From the NCBI GenBank assembly GCA_013286565.1, contig JABDFM010000015.1, positions 1 through 57,216 of the forward strand: a stretch of DNA of 57,216 bases, read 5' to 3'. How positions within the stretch are numbered: position 1 is the first letter of the stretch; the number at the start of each line of letters is the position of its first letter. Shown here piece by piece: positions 41,967 to 53,400 of the stretch. Under the pieces are notes generated by a model. It saw nothing but the letters and a program-made list of their open reading frames with translations. It ran no database searches and was not told the origin of the DNA. The position numbers and the translations under genes were made by a program. Source of the DNA: Bacteroidota bacterium (GTDB lineage: Bacteria > Bacteroidota > Bacteroidia > Sphingobacteriales > Sphingobacteriaceae).

Positions 41967-44417
41967 ATGAGATTTCTACCGGTACTTTTTTTTGCCTTAT
42001 TCACACTGTTACTATTCAACTTCGCCGATGCGCAAACTACGGGCGGTAAAATTTCTGGTTCGGTTTTAGATGATGCTAAAAAACCGCTCGACGGGGCAAC
42101 CGTGATTTTATTGGTCGCAAAAGATTCCAGCGTGGTAAGCACCCAATTGGCTAACCCGGATGGCAACTTCGCCTTTCAAAATCTAAAAGACAATACCTAT
42201 CTTATCAAGGCCACCTATATAGGCTATAAGAATTACCGCAGCGATGCGGTGGTAATCAGCCAGCAAAACCAGGTTAATTTACCGGCAATTACTTTATCGA
42301 CGACCGGGAAAAAGTTGACCGGGGTAGATGTAACAGCTCAAAAATCATTCATCCAGCAAAAAATTGACCGCACGGTTGTTAATGTAGGCGCGCTGATATC
42401 CAACACCGGCGCTAATGCTTTGGAGGTGCTGGAGAAAACGCCCGGTGTGCAGGTAGATGCCGATGGCAATATCACCTTTAAGGGGAAAGGCGGCGTAATG
42501 GTGATGATCGATGATAAACCTACTTATCTTTCGGCGGCAAACCTGGCTACTTACCTGCGTTCGTTACCGGCTTCGTCATTAGATCAGATAGAGCTGATGG
42601 ATAATCCGCCGGCCAAGTATGATGCTGCGGGCAATGCGGGCGTGATCAATATCAAAACCAAAAAAAATACCGTCAGGGGATTTCATGCCGTAGTTTCTGC
42701 TGATCTCGCGCAGGGTTTTTATGGCCGTACTGATGAGAGCATCAACCTCAACTATCGTATAGACAAAGTGAACCTGTTTGCCAACGTGGCTTATAATGAG
42801 AACCGAAATTTCAGGCGATTGGAAATTGACCGGGATTATTTTGATGCGAACGGAAACCCAACCTCGTCGTTAAGTGATATTTCATATTTCAGGCCGGTAA
42901 ACCACAACACCAGTATTAAAGCAGGGATGGACTATTTTATATCGCCGAAAACAACCTGGGGGATAGTATTTACGGGTGATATATCTCGCGACCATGACAG
43001 CAGCCCCGTGTACAGCTTGCTATATGGTAAAAACGGCGAACTGGATTCAACCATTAACACCCTAAATACCTCCAAAAACCACTTTAACAGCAATGGCATC
43101 AACATCAACTATACCCATAAGTTTGACAGTACCGGCAGGCAGCTCACCTTCGACCTGGATTATATCCGCGATGTATCGGGCAGTAACCAGTTGTTCGTAA
43201 ATAATACTTTTTTGCCAGATAACACTTTAACAAACTCGACAACCCTGAACGATAATTTGCCTGCTACTATCAATATTTACTCCGTCAAGGCTGATTATAC
43301 CCACCCGCTTAAGGGCAAAGCTAAGATCGAGGCGGGAGTTAAGAGCAGCTATGTAAACACGGATAATGCCGCCAATTACTTTAACGTGGTTAATGGGGTA
43401 AGCAGCATTGATTATAATAACACCAACCGGTTTTTGTATAAAGAGAATATAAACGCGGCCTACGTTAATTTCAATAAAAACTTTGGCCGCTTCTCGCTAC
43501 AAACGGGCCTGCGGTTGGAGAATACCAATGGCAACGGGCATCAGCTGGGTAATGCAGAAAGGCGCGATTCGTCCTTTATTAATCATTATACAGATCTGTT
43601 TCCAACCGCTTATTTTTCTTATAATTTGGATACAGCGGGTCATAACGTGCTGGTTGTGTCGTATGGCCGCCGCATAGGCAGGCCGAATTATGGAAGCTTA
43701 AACCCCTTTACCTTTTTTGTGGATGAGTTTACCTATTTCTCCGGCAACCCTTTCCTGAGGCCGCAGTTTACGGATAATTACAAATTAGCTTATAGTTTCA
43801 GGAGCCTGTTTACCGTCGCGCTTGCCTATAACTATACAACCGATGTACAAGGCGAAACTATCCACAATACCGGCGATTTATTTATCAGCACCACCGGCAA
43901 TATAGGGCAACAGAAAACGCTGGATTTTTCCGTCAATACTAATTTTCAGCCTGCCAAATGGTGGTCGGTTAATTTATATGCCGAGGTATATAATAATACT
44001 TACCAGGGGGCATTTTACACCGGCTACCTCAATCAGTCCCAGGTTACATTTTCCGGAAATGGCAGCAACCAGTTTACGCTATCAAAAACCTGGAGCGCCG
44101 AATTAAGCGGATTTTATGATAGCGGGGGCACGTACGGTCAGTTTGTTACTATACCCAAAGGCATGCTTAATGCCGCTATCCAGAAAAAAATATTGAACAA
44201 CAAAGGCTCGATCAAATTAAATATGCGGGATATTTTTCACACGTTTACCCCAAGCGGCACCATTACCAATATTGTGGGGGCCAACGCAACTTTCCACAAC
44301 TTTGTGGATACGCGGGTGGCAACTTTGGCATTTACCTATAGTTTCGGCAAATTAACCAATACGCCCGAAAAACGTGAAACCGGCGGCGCCGACAGCGAAC
44401 AGGGCAGGGCACATTGA
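41967..44417 (+). CDS. TonB-dependent receptor, outer membrane beta-barrel family
   Basis: An 816-residue receptor like 13337-15790. Signal peptide about 1-22 (ending ADAQ), carboxypeptidase-like domain about 28-110 (ISGSVLDDAKKPLDGATVIL), plug about 130-230 (ALEVLEKTPGVQVDADGNIT, IELMDNPPAKYDAAGNAGVI), then an OMP_b-brl_3 barrel (YGRRIGRPNYGSLNPFTFFV) and a polar tail ending DSEQGRAH. No SusD partner. The two receptors share length and motif order, so they are paralogues; substrates unknown. Confidence 0.9.
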   Translation: MRFLPVLFFALFTLLLFNFADAQTTGGKISGSVLDDAKKPLDGATVILLVAKDSSVVSTQLANPDGNFAFQNLKDNTYLIKATYIGYKNYRSDAVVISQQNQVNLPAITLSTTGKKLTGVDVTAQKSFIQQKIDRTVVNVGALISNTGANALEVLEKTPGVQVDADGNITFKGKGGVMVMIDDKPTYLSAANLATYLRSLPASSLDQIELMDNPPAKYDAAGNAGVINIKTKKNTVRGFHAVVSADLAQGFYGRTDESINLNYRIDKVNLFANVAYNENRNFRRLEIDRDYFDANGNPTSSLSDISYFRPVNHNTSIKAGMDYFISPKTTWGIVFTGDISRDHDSSPVYSLLYGKNGELDSTINTLNTSKNHFNSNGININYTHKFDSTGRQLTFDLDYIRDVSGSNQLFVNNTFLPDNTLTNSTTLNDNLPATINIYSVKADYTHPLKGKAKIEAGVKSSYVNTDNAANYFNVVNGVSSIDYNNTNRFLYKENINAAYVNFNKNFGRFSLQTGLRLENTNGNGHQLGNAERRDSSFINHYTDLFPTAYFSYNLDTAGHNVLVVSYGRRIGRPNYGSLNPFTFFVDEFTYFSGNPFLRPQFTDNYKLAYSFRSLFTVALAYNYTTDVQGETIHNTGDLFISTTGNIGQQKTLDFSVNTNFQPAKWWSVNLYAEVYNNTYQGAFYTGYLNQSQVTFSGNGSNQFTLSKTWSAELSGFYDSGGTYGQFVTIPKGMLNAAIQKKILNNKGSIKLNMRDIFHTFTPSGTITNIVGANATFHNFVDTRVATLAFTYSFGKLTNTPEKRETGGADSEQGRAH

Positions 44418-44452
44418 TTGATTGGTGCAAGTATATTTTCCGGCTACATGAA

Positions 44453-45358
44453 TTAATTGAGCGACCGAAACTCTAACGGCGAATAGCCGACACGCTGCTT
44501 GAATAACCGCGCGAAGTGTTGAGGATATTTGAAACCTAATTCGTAAGCAATCTGGCTAACGCTTTTACTCTCATCAAATATTTTTTCCTTCGCCATATCG
44601 ATCAGTTTGGCTTGTATATATTCCTGGGCTGTTTTGCCCGTTTCTTTTTTTACCAGGTCGCCAAAATAGTTGGGAGATAAATTGAGTTCATCAGCACAAT
44701 AAGCTACAGAAGGCAATCCAATTGTTTGCGGTTTTTCGGATTGAAAATAATTATTCAGCAAATTTTCAAACCTTTCCAAAATACCCCGGTGCACATTATC
44801 GCGTGTAATAAACTGCCGGTCGTAGAAACGGACGCAATAATCGAGCAGCAATTGTATATTAGCTACTATCAGCCGCTTGCTGTGCTTATCAATCGACTGC
44901 TCCAGTTCGTAATTGATCTTCGAAAAACAATCTAAAACAATGATCCTCTCGCGTTCTGATAAATGAAGCGCTTCATTTGATTGATAACCAAAAAAGCTAT
45001 AGTCGCCGATGTGTTTGCCAAGTGAAGTGCCATGTATAAGATCAGCATCAAAAACAAGTCCATAACCTTTGGGTTGATAGGTCTCACCGTTGCTGTTTAT
45101 GCCCGCCACCTGCCCGGGTGCCATGAAAGCCAACGTCCCTTCCTGGTAATCGTAAGTGTTTCTTCCATATACTATATCGCCGCATTTTACGTCCTTGAGG
45201 AAGATCGTATAAAAGCCAAAATACATATGGTGCCCTTGTCGTGGCGCTGCTTTTGAAAAATCAACTACACTTACCAGCGGATGTTTTGTGCTATTATTGT
45301 TAAAGGCGTTGTATTCGCTGATCGTATTGAATCTAAGCATCTTATCCATATCCTTCAT
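44453..45358 (-). CDS. AraC family transcriptional regulator
   Basis: A 301-residue regulator with an N-terminal cupin-like sensor region (YGRNTYDYQEGTLAFMAPGQ) and a C-terminal double helix-turn-helix (about 200-301): LPSVAYCADELNLSPNYFGD, KETGKTAQEYIQAKLIDMAK, SVSQIAYELGFKYPQHFARL, FKQRVGYSPLEFR. Divergent from the aldo/keto reductase gene and probably its regulator. Promoter box TAACTTTG ends 10 bases before its ATG. Confidence 0.92.
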   Translation of the reverse strand: MKDMDKMLRFNTISEYNAFNNNSTKHPLVSVVDFSKAAPRQGHHMYFGFYTIFLKDVKCGDIVYGRNTYDYQEGTLAFMAPGQVAGINSNGETYQPKGYGLVFDADLIHGTSLGKHIGDYSFFGYQSNEALHLSERERIIVLDCFSKINYELEQSIDKHSKRLIVANIQLLLDYCVRFYDRQFITRDNVHRGILERFENLLNNYFQSEKPQTIGLPSVAYCADELNLSPNYFGDLVKKETGKTAQEYIQAKLIDMAKEKIFDESKSVSQIAYELGFKYPQHFARLFKQRVGYSPLEFRSLN

Positions 45359-45368
45359 TTACTTTACT

Positions 45369-45376
45369 CAAAGTTA
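45369..45376 (-). promoter_or_regulatory. -7 box (TAACTTTG) of the araC-type gene
   Basis: An exact TAnnTTTG match on the minus strand, 10 bases before the start codon, implying a very short leader. Confidence 0.5.
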
Positions 45377-45386
45377 TCACTTTATC

Positions 45387-45406
45387 CGCCGATTGATCGC
45401 TCGGCG
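45387..45406. promoter_or_regulatory. Candidate operator in the araC/AKR gap
   Basis: CGCCGA-TTGATCGC-TCGGCG, an inverted repeat with 6-bp arms in the 141-bp gap between divergent genes. Regulator not known; the adjacent AraC-type protein is the obvious candidate. Confidence 0.35.
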
Positions 45407-45496
45407 TTTCGGAATCAGTAAAAATGGTATAAACATCAGTGATCTGTATCCTATTAAGCCGAACAAAACATAAGACCTTTGCATTGTTAATTATAA

Positions 45497-46351
<855 letters not shown>

Positions 46352-46374
46352 AAATAAACTCATCACATAAAAAA

Positions 46375-46857
46375 ATGAAAAAAGTAATTATCGCGCTCTT
46401 CTTTTGCATAGCTGGTGTGCAGCTATCGCATGCCCAGGCTAATTTGCCAAATTCAGCACCAGCCAACACTACAAAAGCAGAGCAAGAACTCCTTGATCTT
46501 TCCAAAGCCAAATGGCAGTGGATGTCAGACAAAAAAACAGACACCCTAAACGGGCTGTTTGATGAAAAGTGTGTGTTTGTTCACATGGGAGGAAGCTGGG
46601 GTAAAACGCAGGAACTAAATACAATAAAAGGCGGCATGATCTGGTACAAGAAAGCAGAGGTTTATGGTGCGTCAGTGAACATTTTCGGTAACACTGCCAT
46701 CCTTTTAAATGACATCGACTTGCTGGCAGTAGTCGGCGGAAACGAAGTAACCCATGCTTTTATGGTAACTGAAGTTTATATCAAAGAAGACGGGAAATGG
46801 AAGATGGGTTCCCTAACCTTTTCTATACTTCTCAGGCCGGTTAAAATGAGTAAATAA
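46375..46857 (+). CDS. Secreted NTF2-like (DUF4440) protein
   Basis: 160 residues from the ATG at 46375, chosen because the signal peptide starts there (KKVIIALFFCIAGVQL, ending SHAQ); the frame upstream overlaps the reductase gene. The mature part is an NTF2-like/SnoaL-like fold: KAKWQWMSDKKTDTLNGLFD, CVFVHMGGSWG, ending YIKEDGKWKMGSLTFS. Function unknown; located in the periplasm. Cotranscribed with the aldo/keto reductase. Confidence 0.82.
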   Translation: MKKVIIALFFCIAGVQLSHAQANLPNSAPANTTKAEQELLDLSKAKWQWMSDKKTDTLNGLFDEKCVFVHMGGSWGKTQELNTIKGGMIWYKKAEVYGASVNIFGNTAILLNDIDLLAVVGGNEVTHAFMVTEVYIKEDGKWKMGSLTFSILLRPVKMSK

Positions 46858-46905
46858 TAATCAGCCATACCTTAGTTCAAGGTTTGTACTGCACGCCAAG
46901 AAAGT

Positions 46906-46940
46906 AAAAAGTTTTTAGATGAAAAGTCTAAAGGCTTTTT
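46906..46940 (+). terminator. Rho-independent terminator
   Basis: Stem 46906-46919 with 46927-46940 (14 pairs, two of them G-U), then T residues. Ends the reductase/DUF4440 operon. Confidence 0.75.
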
Positions 46941-46984
46941 GTAATTAAGAATGCCGACCTTTGCATAATTCATCTACATCAAAA

Positions 46985-47956
46985 ATGGCTTCCGATCCAG
47001 AACAAAAACCTGCCGAAAAGGAAAATTTGCACCCGCGTAATAGCCACCGGGCGGGTTATGAGTTTAAGCAGCTCTGTAAAAGCAATCCTCAGCTAAAAGC
47101 ATTTGTAGCTGCAAACCAGTACGGTGATGAATCAATAGATTTTAGTAACCCCAACGCGGTTAAGGCCCTAAACAAAGCCTTATTAAAACAATTTTACGGT
47201 GTCGATCACTGGGATATCCCGGAAGGGTATCTTTGTCCGCCAATACCTGGACGGGCCGATTATATTCATTATATGGCTGACCTGTTGGGCGAAATAAACA
47301 ATGGTGTTATTCCCCGCGGCGGTAAAATACAGGTTTTGGATATCGGCATGGGTGCCAATTGTGTTTACCCTTTAATTGGCAGCAGTGTTTATGACTGGGA
47401 ATTTGTAGGCACCGATATTGATCCCGTCGCCATCCGCTCGGCAAAGGATATCGTTTCATCAAACAAACGTTTCCAGGATAAGATCATACTTCGCCTGCAA
47501 GCCAACAAGGCCAATATTTTTAAAGGGATCATTAAGCAAGGCGAGGGTTTCGACCTCACGATTTGTAATCCTCCTTTCCACGCATCCTTACAGGAAGCAC
47601 AGGCTTCTACAGCAACCAAGTGGAAAAAGTTAGGGATCAATAAACAACCTGCAGCACTGAATTTTGGCGGGCAAAAAACGGAGCTATGGTGTTATGGCGG
47701 TGAAGCAGGATTCATCCGCCGTATGGTTGAACAAAGCCTTTTGGTAGCGCACCAATGTTTATGGTTCTCTACTTTGGTATCCAAAAAGGATACGCTTCCC
47801 GTTATCTATAAAGCTTTGAAAGCAGTTAATGCACAGGATGTAAAAACCATCAGCATGACTCATGGGCAAAAGGTAAGCCGCATTGTTGCCTGGACATTTT
47901 TAACCCCGGAAGAACAAACAGCCTGGAGAAATAAATTTTGGCGTGGCTCCCACTAA
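46985..47956 (+). CDS. rlmF: 23S rRNA (adenine(1618)-N6)-methyltransferase
   Basis: A 323-residue SAM-dependent enzyme methylating A1618 of 23S rRNA. LHPRNSHRAGYEF at the N-terminus, SAM motif VLDIGMGANCVYPLIG (about 120-135), acidic VGTDIDPVAI and catalytic NPPF (TICNPPFHAS). The WCYGGEAGFIRRM and GQKVSRIVAWTF segments are typical of RlmF. The ATG at 46985 is preferred to the TTG at 46961, which lies inside a GACCTTTG promoter-like box (46956-46963). Confidence 0.95.
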   Translation: MASDPEQKPAEKENLHPRNSHRAGYEFKQLCKSNPQLKAFVAANQYGDESIDFSNPNAVKALNKALLKQFYGVDHWDIPEGYLCPPIPGRADYIHYMADLLGEINNGVIPRGGKIQVLDIGMGANCVYPLIGSSVYDWEFVGTDIDPVAIRSAKDIVSSNKRFQDKIILRLQANKANIFKGIIKQGEGFDLTICNPPFHASLQEAQASTATKWKKLGINKQPAALNFGGQKTELWCYGGEAGFIRRMVEQSLLVAHQCLWFSTLVSKKDTLPVIYKALKAVNAQDVKTISMTHGQKVSRIVAWTFLTPEEQTAWRNKFWRGSH

Positions 47957-47984
47957 ATAATTATATCGTGTAGCATTTGAGCCG

Positions 47985-48018
47985 AAAGCCTTTAATCTTT
48001 TCGATTAAAGGCTTTTTT
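47985..48018 (+). terminator. Rho-independent terminator of rlmF
   Basis: A perfect 13-bp stem (47985-47997 with 48003-48015), a 5-base loop and a T-run. Confidence 0.9.
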
Positions 48019-48269
48019 GTTTTTGAAAAAAAGGTGACCACCCCTGGTGCAAAGTTGAAACTTTATAACGTAAAGTACCGTGAAAACACGGTGTAATTTT
48101 AAGTAAAAACCTCATTGATTGGTTCAAAGTTTTACCATAGCTTTATTTATCAAATGCTTCGGCAGCCTATTTTAACAGATTATAAACCATTGAAAAACAA
48201 ATGTTTAAAATCGTATTAAAAATTAATCTTAAACAAACAATTCTTTAACAGTCATTAAAATCAACCCCT

Positions 48270-49496
48270 ATGAGTAAGAAAAAAACTTCCGCTCCACCTA
48301 ATAATACAGGGCCCCAGTTTGGTCAGATACAATTTACCGGTGATCCGGCGGCGTATAAAATAAAACACCCCTCTGATCAAAAACTATACGCCCTGGTAAA
48401 TAATAGCTTGATGCAGCCCATACCTAAACCCAAAGATCCAAACAATCTTGTTTTGGGATTAGCAACGGTTTTGGGTGCCAATGGGAGCGCGGCTGTAAAA
48501 ACAATACAGGATGCGGGCCAAATTGTATTTCACATGGGTGGTGATACAGGGCCAACAACAGGGCCCCTAACGGTAGATAAGGTGACCGATAAGCTGGCAA
48601 ATGATTTTGTGAACGAACCTGCAGGTGAAAAACCAGCGTTCTTTTTTCATTTAGGTGATATCGTGTACAGTTTTGGCGAAGGAAAGTATTATTATGATCA
48701 GTTTTACGAGCCATTCCGTAATTACCCCGCCCCCATATTGGCGATCCCCGGAAATCATGATGGTTTAGTCTACAAGGGAGACCCCCTACCTACACTTGAT
48801 GCGTTCCTTCGAAATTTCGTGAGCGATACACCTGTGCAAACTCCGGAAGCAGGGGGACTAATACGCACATCTATGACGCAGCCGGGTGTTTATTTTGCAT
48901 TTGACGCGCCATTTATCACCATCATTGGTTTATATAGCAATGTGCTTGAAGACCCCGGTGTGATCTCAAGCCAGAAGGATGCTACCTCACCTGTCACGGA
49001 TGAGCAGCTTACATTTTTGTTAGCACAATTAAACCGTGTAAAAAATTCAGGGAACGCGGTGTTAGTAGTTGTCCATCATCCACCGTATGCCTGGGGAGGT
49101 GATCATGGCGGCAGCCCACAGATGTTAGCAGATATTGATGCTCAATGTACCGCAGCAAATTTTTGGCCCCATGCCGTGATTTCGGGACACGCACATAACT
49201 ACCAGCGTTTTACCAGGACAGTGGGTAATTTTGACATCCCCTATGTAGTTGCGGGTAACAGCGGCCATAATGTGATCGCACTGAAAAGTACTGGCACTAC
49301 TGTGCTGCGGGCACCCGTTACACTACCCAATGGATTGATTTTTGAAAATTATGACGACACAAATTATGGCTATCTGCGTGTAGTTTGTAATAGCAGTCAA
49401 ATAAGGATCGAATATCACAATGCTGACCCTAATCAAAAAACTTATGATGACGCGGTGACCGTTGACCTAAAAACCCATACCATGATCTCGAACTAA
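48270..49496 (+). CDS. Calcineurin-like metallophosphoesterase
   Basis: A 408-residue metal-dependent phosphoesterase. The di-metal motifs are in order: MGGDTG (Asp92), HLGDIVY (Asp130), GNHDG (162-165), VVVHHPPYAWGG and ISGHAHNYQR. The arrangement resembles purple acid phosphatase-like proteins. There is no signal peptide (MSKKKTSAPPNNTG), so the protein is cytosolic or exported by another route. The 313-bp gap upstream holds the rlmF terminator and a possible promoter (TTG at 48115, TAGCTTTA at 48138-48145), far from the ATG. Monocistronic. Confidence 0.9.
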   Translation: MSKKKTSAPPNNTGPQFGQIQFTGDPAAYKIKHPSDQKLYALVNNSLMQPIPKPKDPNNLVLGLATVLGANGSAAVKTIQDAGQIVFHMGGDTGPTTGPLTVDKVTDKLANDFVNEPAGEKPAFFFHLGDIVYSFGEGKYYYDQFYEPFRNYPAPILAIPGNHDGLVYKGDPLPTLDAFLRNFVSDTPVQTPEAGGLIRTSMTQPGVYFAFDAPFITIIGLYSNVLEDPGVISSQKDATSPVTDEQLTFLLAQLNRVKNSGNAVLVVVHHPPYAWGGDHGGSPQMLADIDAQCTAANFWPHAVISGHAHNYQRFTRTVGNFDIPYVVAGNSGHNVIALKSTGTTVLRAPVTLPNGLIFENYDDTNYGYLRVVCNSSQIRIEYHNADPNQKTYDDAVTVDLKTHTMISN

Positions 49497-49531
49497 AAGC
49501 GTCGGGATTATTTTGTTTACACCCTAATTAT

Positions 49532-49566
49532 TTGATTTTTGCAAATAACAGATTGATTTTTGCAAA
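49532..49566. promoter_or_regulatory. Direct repeat TTGATTTTTGCAAA upstream of the SDR gene
   Basis: Two identical 14-bp copies at 49532-49545 and 49553-49566, 21 bp apart (two helical turns), 55 bases before the ATG. The spacing is that of sites bound by AraC-type or similar dimeric activators on one face of the DNA. Confidence 0.45.
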
Positions 49567-49620
49567 CTACCGGCACTGTTTTTTGTTCAATTTTGTATCT
49601 CAAAAATTAAATAATTAAAG

Positions 49621-50346
49621 ATGGAATTATCAAACAACAAAATATTGATCACTGGTGGGGCGAGCGGTATCGGCTTAGGGCTTACCGAAAGATTTATTAA
49701 AGAAAACAATACCGTAATTATTTGCGGCCGTCGCGAATCGGTTTTAAAAGAGGTTGCAGCTCAATTTCCTTCTATTATAACCAGGGTATGCGATATATCT
49801 GTTGAGGCAGAACGCATCGCGCTTTATGAATGGATCTCAGCACATCACAGTGATCTGAATGTGCTGGTAAACAATGCCGGCATACAAAATTGGATGGCTA
49901 TTACGGATGATAATTTTTTTAATCGTGCTCACGAGGAGATCGTCACCAATATTGAAGCCCCCATTCATTTGACAGCGCTTTTCGCTAATTTAGTATCACT
50001 CCATACCATTATGAATGTAAGCTCTGGTTTAGCTTATGTTCCGTTTACAAAAGTGCCGGTTTACAGCGCCACCAAAGCATTTTTACATTCCTTCACACTA
50101 TCGTCGCGCTATTTGCTGAAGTCGAAAAATATTGAGGTGATAGAGGTGATTCCACCCGCGCTTAACACAGATCTGGGCGGTAAAGGTTTGCACGATACGC
50201 AGCCACCTGTAAGTGATTTTATTGAAGGCGTTTTCCAGCAGTTAAAAGAAGGGAAATCGGAAATTACATTTGGATTTGCCGAGGCAATGGCCAAGGCAAA
50301 CCCTGAAGAAGTCCAGGTTGCTTTCAACCGGTTAAACCCAAGTTAA
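49621..50346 (+). CDS. Short-chain dehydrogenase/reductase, DltE-like
   Basis: A 241-residue NAD(P)-dependent oxidoreductase. Cofactor motif TGGASGIG at 11-18, NNAG at 84-87, catalytic Ser134 or 135 (NVSSGLAYVPF), Tyr148 and Lys152 (YSATKAF). The set is complete. Substrate unknown. Single gene, with direct-repeat sites upstream and a strong terminator behind. Confidence 0.93.
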   Translation: MELSNNKILITGGASGIGLGLTERFIKENNTVIICGRRESVLKEVAAQFPSIITRVCDISVEAERIALYEWISAHHSDLNVLVNNAGIQNWMAITDDNFFNRAHEEIVTNIEAPIHLTALFANLVSLHTIMNVSSGLAYVPFTKVPVYSATKAFLHSFTLSSRYLLKSKNIEVIEVIPPALNTDLGGKGLHDTQPPVSDFIEGVFQQLKEGKSEITFGFAEAMAKANPEEVQVAFNRLNPS

Positions 50347-50392
50347 AAAGTTGCGTAACGGAGCAAATGGTTTGCTCCGTTACGCGACTTTG
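50347..50392. terminator. Bidirectional terminator, long perfect stem
   Basis: A 15-bp perfect stem (50353-50367 with 50371-50385) extended by a wobble and AGT/ACT plus A/T pairs, loop TGG. It lies between convergent genes. Confidence 0.88.
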
Positions 50393-50413
50393 GCTTTCTT
50401 AGATATTAAGATT

Positions 50414-53400
50414 CTACAGTTTTACAAATTTACTTTCACCAACCAGGCTTTTATCTTTATTGCTAACCACTTGTATCACATAGGTACCTGGCAATAAATT
50501 GTGAACATTACCCTGCCAGTTAGTTTGCGATGTAACATCGGTTTTTACAACTGCGCCGTTGTTGCCTGTGATGGTTATATTATAGGTTGTGTTGTTATTA
50601 TTTGATGCTGCAATAGTATTCTGAACGATAGCTAAATTTACGGTACTGGTAGCTGGGTTAGGGTAGATATTTAAACTGTTCTTAACAAGATTGTTGCTTA
50701 AATTTGAATACAACAGCGTAACAATATTTGAATAAGTGATGGCGCCATTCAGATCCTGCATCTTTAAACGGTACTGGTCGGCAGCAACTATTGGGGTCCT
50801 GTCCAGTAGGCTGTAAGTTCCCTGGCTGCTTGAGGCCATTCCTCCAACTACATCGAAAGTTTTGCCATTATCGGTGCTTCTCTCCACAGTAAAGTTAGTA
50901 TAGTTCTGCTCGTTATCGGTTGTCCAAACAACTTGCGCGCCATTAGCCGCTTTAGCCGCGCTGAAATTTAACAAATGCACAGCTAATGCCGGGTTCTGGC
51001 GGATAACCAGGCTAAAGCGATTGGGACCAAAACTTGTTTCATCACTTTTAGAAATATTAAAGCTATAAGTTGGGTTGGCTCTCAGATCAACCGAATCCTT
51101 TTTATAAGCATCCATCAGCCATACCTCGTACAAGGTGGGAACGCTTTTAATATCTGCCATATTTAGTGTATAAACACCATCGGCTGCTGCATTAACATTT
51201 AAGCTGATCCTTGTTTGTACTTGCTTGGGTAGCGGCAGGGTATTAATGCCCAGGGCCTTGTTATCGCTTGATAAGCTATACATTGATACCTTGCCTGACC
51301 CTGCTCTGTAAGGGGCATCCACATTAAAGGTATAGGTGCTTTTGGCATTACTATTAAAGCGGATTACGGTTTCATCTATATTTACCGTATCCATTGCCAT
51401 CCTCAGGCGCAGGTATTGAACATTGTTTGTGGCAATCGGTTGTGTTGACAATAATAAATTAAGACCAGTATTTTGAATGATTTCCTTTTTTGCCGACTCA
51501 TTAAAAGTTAGCTGTGGTGTAGGTGATGCGCTGGATGCCTGCACAAAAAAGCCCTGTCCGCTTACGATATATCTTGAAGCATGGTTAGTTGAATCACTGC
51601 CGCCAAGCTCATATATACCATAGTTTTTGCTGGATGGATCAAGCTCATATACAAAGTTTGATAAGTTAGTCATGGAGATACCACCTGTAGCATAAGTTGT
51701 GAGGTCAATTGTACAGGCATAAGGATTACCCACCAAATTGAAACCTTCAATGGTCGGGTTACCCGAAGCAGTGGTGTACATTAAGCCGGAGGTAGAAGGT
51801 GTATTCCAATGTTTAAAAGTTATCGAGCCCTGGTTTAATTTACCCGTAGCGCTTAATGTGGCAGGCTGAACTGGTGTTGTAGTTAAATAAGGATTTGCCG
51901 TTGTTGGACCGCTCCTGAAAAACATCAGGTAACCATTACCAACAGGGATATCAAAACCCGCTCCGTCACCATCGAGCGTATAGTACGGCGAAGCGCTCAA
52001 AGTGTTAATGCCCCTGAAATTACCGCCTGTAAAGCTGGTACTTACCGGCGCTAAGTCTTCGCGGTACAGGTATAATGAGGGGTTGCCGGGCTTGCTGCCG
52101 CCACTTGTATTATAACTGTTTGGGAAATTGGTGCCCGAAACATAGGTTGAGTTGAGCAGGTAATTTATACTGTAAATGCTATTGCCGTTGGCATCAGCTG
52201 TTCCATAGTTAACCGGTGAGGTCAATAATATATAACCACGCCCGGCAGTGTTTGGGATATACCGCTGTACGGTAACATTACCACTAATTGAACCTGAGGT
52301 CATCGCTGCAACTGATGCGGAACTTGTAGCATTAGATTGCAAAGTAAAAGTTAATGGCGAACTAATGGTTAATACGCCTGTACCGGTTACATTAACAACA
52401 GCAGCCGGGACAATGTTTATTGCGCCTGTCCCTGTGCCGGTAAATGTTGGGGTAGCATTGGTATTAATGGTAAGTATTTTATTAACAGTTAACGATGCCC
52501 CTGTTTGAACTGTTAAAGTAGCCGCATGAGTGGCGCCAAATGTTAAATAATAAACAGAAACCGCACCGTCAGTTGTTAATAGCGAAGGTTCTTTTCCATG
52601 TTTGGCATAAGCAATTACACCAATACTTGCCAGATCTGTTGGGCCGGGGACTCCTACACTCCAGTTGCCTGCATCATTCCAATCAGTGCTCGAAGCTCCT
52701 GTCCAATAATCATCTATTACGCAGGCTATGCTTACCGTAGTACTGCCGCTGCCATTGGCATTTGTGCAGGTTATGGTATAAATCGTTGCTGCCGATGTTG
52801 CTGTAGGCGTTCCGGAAATGATGCCCGTGGTGGTGGAAAAACTGAGACCCGTTGGCAAAGTGCCGCTTATACTAAAACTTGTTGGACTATGTGTAGTGGT
52901 AGGGGTTAAAGGGGTTATAGCCGAATTTGTTGTAAAAACATTTATTGAAGGGTTATAACTTATAGTAGGCGTAGATGTATCAGGACACGATAATGTTACC
53001 GTAGTGCTGCTGCTCCCGTTTGCATTATATGCAGTAATGGTATAGGCTGTAGCATTAAATGTAGTTGTAGGCGTGCCGCTAAAAGTACCTGTGGTGCTGC
53101 TAAAGCTTAAACCTGCCGGTAAAAGTCCGCTCAAATAATACCCCCCAACAGGCGGGTATCTGGTTACCGTGTTATTGGTGTAATCAGATACGTACATATT
53201 TCCTTTGTTGTCCGTAACAACGCCCTCAGGGTCATTAAGACCGGTTATAGAGACTAATGGGTTGCCGGACGAGTCGTAAACCTTTACACTTCCCGATGTA
53301 TTGCCTGTTGCGCCACCTGTCCCCGAATTGCCTATATATATATTGCCCGCGCCGTCAACATATATCCCTAATACATTGCTGCCTAACCCAGTAATAACTG

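Noticed and set aside
52248..52909. Plus-strand frames of 66-103 codons within the T9SS protein gene
   Set aside because: Shadows of repetitive Thr/Gly-rich coding sequence on the other strand.
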